DNA from: Akkermansiaceae bacterium
Lineage (GTDB): Bacteria > Verrucomicrobiota > Verrucomicrobiia > Verrucomicrobiales > Akkermansiaceae
Direction: 5' to 3'
Assembly: GCA_028822935.1 (NCBI GenBank)
Contig: JAPKCM010000037.1
Location: 1-42,838 of the forward strand
DNA length: 42,838 nt
In this document: piece by piece, positions 41,791-42,838 of the stretch
Layout of the letters: each line of letters starts with the position of its first letter
How positions within the stretch are numbered: position 1 is the first letter of the stretch
Notes under the pieces: model-generated
Told to the model about the DNA's origin: nothing
Seen by the model: only the letters and a program-made list of their open reading frames with translations
Database searches by the model: none
Position numbers and translations under genes: made by a program

Positions 41791-42633
41791 ATGCAAGGAG
41801 TTCGATTTTCCCTCACGATACTGGCCCTCGGCCTCGCCGCCTGCTCACCCAATCCCTCAGTGACCCGGCAGGTCATCTCGCAAGCTCTTCCCGCAGTTGC
41901 TCAAGCTTCGCTCAAACTGAGCGCAACCCAAAAAGCCTCCATCGGACGTAAGATCTGGCAAAACGAATCCGGTGGAAAAGTGAGCGGCCTCACCCATTGG
42001 AATGATGGGGAAGAATTCCCCTCCATGGGAATCGGCCACTTCATCTGGTATCCCAAAGGATTCAATGGCCGCTGGACCGAGACTTGGCCGGAGTTCGTCC
42101 GCTACGCCCGGAGTCAGGGGAAGCAAGTTCCCGCCGTCGGCACCCTCCCCGACTGCCCCTGGCCCGATAAAGCGGCGTTCCAACGTGACTTCAATGGTGC
42201 CCAACTCAACGGACTCCGAAAGTGGCTGGCGGCAAACATCACGGTGCAAACTGAATTCATCGCCTACAAGTCACGCGCCGCCCTTCCCAACGTTCTCGCC
42301 GCCGCCCCACCGGCCCAACGTGCCCGCATTCAGCAAAACTACGACAAAGTCTCCACCAGCTCAAATGGGATCTACGCCCTCGTCGACTACGTCAATTTCA
42401 AGGGCGATGGCACCAATCCTCGCGAGCGTTACGCCAAGCAAGGCTGGGGCCTGATGTGGGTTCTCATGGAAATGAAGGAAGTGCCCGGTGGTCAAGCTGC
42501 TGCGAAAGAGTTTGGACAAGCAGCCAAGCGCCGCCTCGACCTTCGCATTAAGAACTCCCCGCCCGCTCGTGGAGAGAAGCGCTGGCGCGCCGGATGGCAC
42601 AACCGCTGCGAAAGCTACGGACGCCCGCTCTAG
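41791..42633 (+). CDS. Conserved hypothetical lipoprotein
   Basis: 280 residues, lipoprotein signal MQGVRFSLTILALGLAAC with Cys18. IGRKIWQNESGGKVSGLTHW, then SMGIGHFIWYPKG, then WPEFVRYARSQGK, and later YALVDYVNFKGDGTNPRERY, QGWGLMWVLMEMK form a pattern conserved in a widespread Gram-negative family of unknown function. The GHFIWYP and NxxG blocks and the helical content resemble lysozyme-like folds, but no activity is established. It diverges from the DUF3147-like gene by 35 bases. Confidence 0.85.
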   Translation: MQGVRFSLTILALGLAACSPNPSVTRQVISQALPAVAQASLKLSATQKASIGRKIWQNESGGKVSGLTHWNDGEEFPSMGIGHFIWYPKGFNGRWTETWPEFVRYARSQGKQVPAVGTLPDCPWPDKAAFQRDFNGAQLNGLRKWLAANITVQTEFIAYKSRAALPNVLAAAPPAQRARIQQNYDKVSTSSNGIYALVDYVNFKGDGTNPRERYAKQGWGLMWVLMEMKEVPGGQAAAKEFGQAAKRRLDLRIKNSPPARGEKRWRAGWHNRCESYGRPL

Positions 42634-42638
42634 AAGAC

Positions 42639-42674
42639 AAAAAACCCGCTAAGATCGCGATGACCTTGGCGGGT
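42639..42674 (-). terminator. Terminator of the right-edge minus-strand gene
   Basis: On the minus strand ACCCGCCAAG pairs with CTTAGCGGGT (ten pairs, one G-U) and is followed by six T. It lies 20 bases after the stop at 42695. It may also end the plus-strand lipoprotein transcript, though without a T run in that direction. Confidence 0.8.
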
Positions 42675-42694
42675 AAAATTGTTTAGGGGCCGAC

Positions 42695-42838
42695 TTACTT
42701 TTCTTTCTTAACGTCGTCCGCCTTCTTAACGTCGTCCTTCTTAACGTCGTCCTTCTTAACGTCGCCCGCTTTCTTAACGTCGCCCGCTTTCTTAACGTCG
42801 CCCGCTTTCTTAACGTTGTCCGTTTTCTTGCGAAGCTC
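42695..42838 (-). CDS. C-terminus of a protein with KKAGDV/KKDDV repeat tail (5' partial)
   Basis: The last 47 codons of a minus-strand gene whose start lies beyond the right edge. The visible part is almost entirely Lys, Asp, Val, Ala and Gly: E-L-R-K-K-T-D-N-V, then three KKAGDV units, two KKDDV units, one KKADDV and a final KKEK. The stop is TAA at 42695-42697 and a terminator follows. Family cannot be judged from the tail; charged repetitive tails of this kind occur on nucleic-acid-binding, ribosome-associated and envelope proteins. Confidence 0.65.
   Translation of the reverse strand, partial: ELRKKTDNVKKAGDVKKAGDVKKAGDVKKDDVKKDDVKKADDVKKEK
42704..42831 (-). repeat. 15-18-bp tandem repeat encoding DVKK units
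   Basis: An imperfect array with the shared core GTTAAGAA on the minus strand: 18-base units (encoding KKAGDV) at the right, 15-base units (KKDDV) in the middle and an 18-base variant near the stop. All units keep the reading frame. Confidence 0.85.

Overview
The window looks like a chromosomal segment of a marine-type, heterotrophic member of the Verrucomicrobiota (Verrucomicrobiales-like). The grounds are a canonical PEP-CTERM protein, two giant secreted lamin-tail/CotH proteins, a secreted formylglycine sulfatase, a secreted esterase-gluconolactonase fusion, a GspG-like pseudopilin and System II cytochrome c biogenesis genes. Most start codons lack a clear Shine-Dalgarno sequence. This placement is inferred from gene content; no 16S rRNA gene is present. 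No rRNA, tRNA, CRISPR array, insertion sequence or phage gene was recognised.

Layout. 1-1440: 3' part of a repeat-rich, single-span membrane protein with a helical-repeat C-terminus. 1441-1767: terminator and a non-coding stretch with three related short motifs. 1768-8409: secreted carbohydrate/ester-active fusion protein (minus strand), a 1528-residue LTD/CotH protein, and a 51-codon micro-ORF that is almost only a signal peptide plus a PEP-CTERM-like tail. 8492-12353: DEAD-box helicase with a DbpA-type RNA-binding tail, SMUG1-like uracil-DNA glycosylase, canonical PEP-CTERM protein, SixA-like phosphatase. 12515-17231: a tightly packed minus-strand group (single-span membrane protein, coproheme decarboxylase ChdC, small lipoprotein, TrpC, sulfatase). 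17351-21411: a plus-strand group (ferredoxin, DUF721/DciA-like, HAD hydrolase, FolB, ECF sigma factor, single-span putative anti-sigma, HtrA-like pseudoprotease with PDZ, YjbQ). 21408-27754: PH-like protein, a structured leader with a strong terminator, a second 1498-residue LTD/CotH protein and a secreted FG-GAP protein. 27844-36519: Gnd, RNase R, a lone pseudopilin, an ATP-grasp-like protein, RecR, a small membrane protein and PepP. 36613-42838: a lipoprotein-ResB-CcsA operon with ATGA overlaps, phosphatidylserine decarboxylase, a DUF3147-like protein, a conserved lipoprotein, and the end of a minus-strand gene with a lysine/aspartate repeat tail.

How the genes fit together. Housekeeping genes (recR, rnr, gnd, folB, trpC, psd, pepP, resB/ccsA, chdC) are interleaved with secreted, surface-directed genes. 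The most interesting candidate system is the sigma factor / single-span membrane protein / catalytically dead HtrA-PDZ trio at 19061-20977. It has the layout of an envelope-stress relay (RpoE-RseA-DegS-like), but the protease-like member lacks recognisable catalytic residues. A second theme is surface display: two CotH/LTD giants that share a C-terminal module, a normal PEP-CTERM protein, and a micro-protein carrying a variant sorting tail.
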